A stretch of 64,000 nt of DNA from Marinobacter sp. X15-166B (GTDB lineage Bacteria; Pseudomonadota; Gammaproteobacteria; Pseudomonadales; Oleiphilaceae), in the NCBI RefSeq assembly GCF_001752365.1, contig NZ_MEIY01000001.1, forward strand, positions 2,038,473 through 2,102,472, given 5' to 3'. The notes beneath the pieces are model-generated. The model ran no database searches, was not told where the DNA came from, and saw nothing but the letters and a program-made list of their open reading frames with translations. Position numbers and translations under genes: made by a program. The stretch's first letter is position 1, and every line of letters begins with the position of its first letter. This document shows, one piece after another, positions 62,464 to 64,000 of this stretch.

Positions 62464-63473
62464 GGTGTGGTTCCCCCGGAGTGTGGGGCGGGCGCTGCGC
62501 CAAGAGCCCAGGAGCTGTAGGATTGCACCCGGTCGCCCCCCTGTTGCTGGGCCTGCCGCAAGGCATTGGCGGCGGCTCGATGCAGGCTGTCGGCATCGTC
62601 CCCTACATTGAGGCCGGCCACGCCAGCGCTGACGGTCAGCGCGAGATGGTGGGATTGCAGCAGCGATTTCAATCCCTGTCGCAGTGAGTCCGCCGTGTGG
62701 CGGGCCTCCGCGGTGGCGACACCGGGCAGGATGATCAGGAACTGCAGGTCGGCGAGCCGGTAGTAGGTGTCGAAATCCCGCAACCGGGAATGGAGAAAAC
62801 GACCGATGCGCGGCAGTATCGAACGGATATCCGCATCCGCAGCGGTGTCGCTCAGGTGGGCATCAAGGCCAAGCATCACCACGGCCATGTCGATGCCTTC
62901 CCGTTCGCTGCGTTGAATCTCTTTGTGCAGGTCGGCCGACAGGTATTCCCGGCTGGCCGCCCGGGTCAGCTCGTCGGTGCGTCGCAAGGGGGCCAGTTGC
63001 CGGGCTTTGTACTCCCGAAGAAAAATCAGGACACCGGACAAGGCGACGGTGAGTAACAGCGAACTGATGAGCTGGTGGCGTGTCGGATCGCCCGTGAGTG
63101 CTTGATTGGCGGCAATGGCCGCAGCCATGATCAGCACAGTAGTCAGCGTGGCCCACCCCCGGGGCAGTAACCCGAAAGCAATCAGTGGCAAGGCATACAG
63201 CCAGTGGCTGAGGCTGAGTGGCCCCAGCCACAGCCCCAGCACGGCAGCCAGAATCACCGCGAGCAGCAACAGCCGGTTCAGGAAAGTGCGCAGGACGCTC
63301 TGCCCGGCTGGTGCAAGGGTGTTGCTGCTCCAGATCAGCAGCGCCCCGGCGACGGCGAGGGTGGCCGGCAGCCAGGCCGCCAACAGGGTCATGTACAGGG
63401 CCAGCGCTGTCAGTGCCACACTGCTGAACCGGGCCAGCCGGCTTGGCAGGAATTGTTCGGCCTTTTGCGGCAT
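62460..63473 (-). CDS. second membrane protein with degenerate GGDEF domain
   Basis: 337 aa. About six helices in residues 12-165, then a GGDEF-family domain beginning RRTDELTRAASREYLSADL. The signature reads ADLQF instead of GGDEF, yet RxxD (RDFD) is kept five residues upstream, as in the neighbouring protein. The N-terminal parts share layout but little obvious sequence. ATG 63473 is chosen because AAAGGA lies 8 bases before it; ATGs at 63500 and 63512 lack an RBS. First gene of the GGDEF-GGDEF-DedA/PAP2 operon, divergent from proA. Confidence 0.82.
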   Translation of the reverse strand: MPQKAEQFLPSRLARFSSVALTALALYMTLLAAWLPATLAVAGALLIWSSNTLAPAGQSVLRTFLNRLLLLAVILAAVLGLWLGPLSLSHWLYALPLIAFGLLPRGWATLTTVLIMAAAIAANQALTGDPTRHQLISSLLLTVALSGVLIFLREYKARQLAPLRRTDELTRAASREYLSADLHKEIQRSEREGIDMAVVMLGLDAHLSDTAADADIRSILPRIGRFLHSRLRDFDTYYRLADLQFLIILPGVATAEARHTADSLRQGLKSLLQSHHLALTVSAGVAGLNVGDDADSLHRAAANALRQAQQQGGDRVQSYSSWALGAAPAPHSGGTTP

Positions 63474-63630
63474 AGTTTCCGTCCTTTGCAAGGCGTCCAT
63501 CAAAATCAGCATACCGCAGCATACCCCAACCCATCTGCAGCGGTATAATAAACGCTTGGGGTGCGTACTTGAATCCGGGAAGGTAAAGTAAGCCGAATTT
63601 GGCGTCGAATACACGAATAAGGGTGTAACA

Positions 63631-64000
63631 ATGGATATTGCAGGTTATATGGTCGAAGTCGGTGCCCAGGCGCGGCAAGCGGCCACTGCGGTGGCACGAT
63701 CCACCACCGCAGTGCGCAATCAGGCGTTGCTGTGCATGGCGGACCGGCTGGATGGAGCACGGGCCGCTCTGGCGGAGGCGAACAGCAAAGACCTGGCGCA
63801 GGCCCGCTTGGACGGCATCGATGCGGCCATGCTGGACCGGCTGACACTGACACCGGCGGTGGTGGATACCATGATTGAAGGCCTGCGCCAGGTGGCGGGG
63901 CTGCCGGATCCTATTGGCGAAATCACCGACATGACCTACCGGCCATCCGGCATTCAGGTAGGTCGGATGCGGGTGCCCCTGGGGGTTGTGGGGATCATCT
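63631..64000 (+). CDS. proA: gamma-glutamyl phosphate reductase ProA (5' part)
   Basis: NADPH-dependent reduction of gamma-glutamyl phosphate, second step of proline synthesis. The 123 residues visible begin [20 protein letters not shown], contain [21 protein letters not shown] (split) and [14 protein letters not shown], and reach the conserved [11 protein letters not shown], which leads into the nucleotide-binding fold. The gene runs off the window and should continue for about 300 codons. ATG 63631 has GGGTG upstream. Confidence 0.95.
   Translation, partial: MDIAGYMVEVGAQARQAATAVARSTTAVRNQALLCMADRLDGARAALAEANSKDLAQARLDGIDAAMLDRLTLTPAVVDTMIEGLRQVAGLPDPIGEITDMTYRPSGIQVGRMRVPLGVVGII

Overview
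The window is a gene-dense, GC-rich chromosomal segment from a gammaproteobacterium. Gene order (rplM-rpsI-petABC-sspAB-diaA-yraN-lpoA-rsmI-rnpB-mraZ...ftsZ-lpxC-dciA-M23 peptidase-secA-argJ-mutT) matches what I know of Pseudomonas and relatives such as the Cellvibrionaceae. A marine Cellvibrionaceae-like bacterium is my inference; the genus cannot be fixed from sequence alone. I see no tRNA, insertion sequence, prophage, integrase or CRISPR array, and base composition looks even. This is core genome rather than an island.

Layout. 1-8.5 kb: leuA, a holD-like clamp-loader psi gene and rimI; the convergent glutathione-dependent formaldehyde pair fghA-adhC with a divergent LysR regulator; prfC and yjjV. 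8.7-13.6 kb: ribosomal proteins L13/S9, the cytochrome bc1 operon petABC, and sspAB. 13.6-17.9 kb: diaA-yraN-lpoA on the minus strand, rsmI on the plus strand, and RNase P RNA. 18.1-36.3 kb: a complete dcw cluster (mraZ, rsmH, ftsL, ftsI, murE, murF, mraY, murD, ftsW, murG, murC, ddl, ftsQ, ftsA, ftsZ, lpxC), mostly with overlapping start and stop codons, headed by a promoter and three GTGG boxes 10 bp apart that look like a MraZ operator. 36.3-43.7 kb: dciA, an M23 peptidase, secA, argJ, a Nudix/ThiE-like fusion and moaC.

43.9-64 kb: ribA; the isoprenoid operon xseB-ispA-dxs; an NRDE protein; a TSUP permease; lgt; thyA and folA (divergent); a DEAD-box helicase; a haloalkane-dehalogenase-like hydrolase that has lost its nucleophile; a small unknown gene; an AI-2E/PerM-type permease; ilvD; an HDOD protein; a Lon-substrate-binding-domain protein; a DedA-PAP2 fusion broken by a one-base frameshift; two consecutive membrane proteins with degenerate GGDEF domains; and the 5' part of proA.

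Functionally the window centres on envelope growth: precursor synthesis (mur, ddl, mraY, murG), lipid carrier supply and probable recycling (dxs, ispA, DedA-PAP2), septation (fts), lipid A (lpxC), lipoprotein maturation (lgt) and protein export (secA). I did not find a convincing undescribed system. The best leads are the paired degenerate GGDEF proteins that keep RxxD, next to the DedA-PAP2 gene; the nucleophile-less dehalogenase homologue; and the 15-bp hairpin directly downstream of a TATAAT box before sspA.
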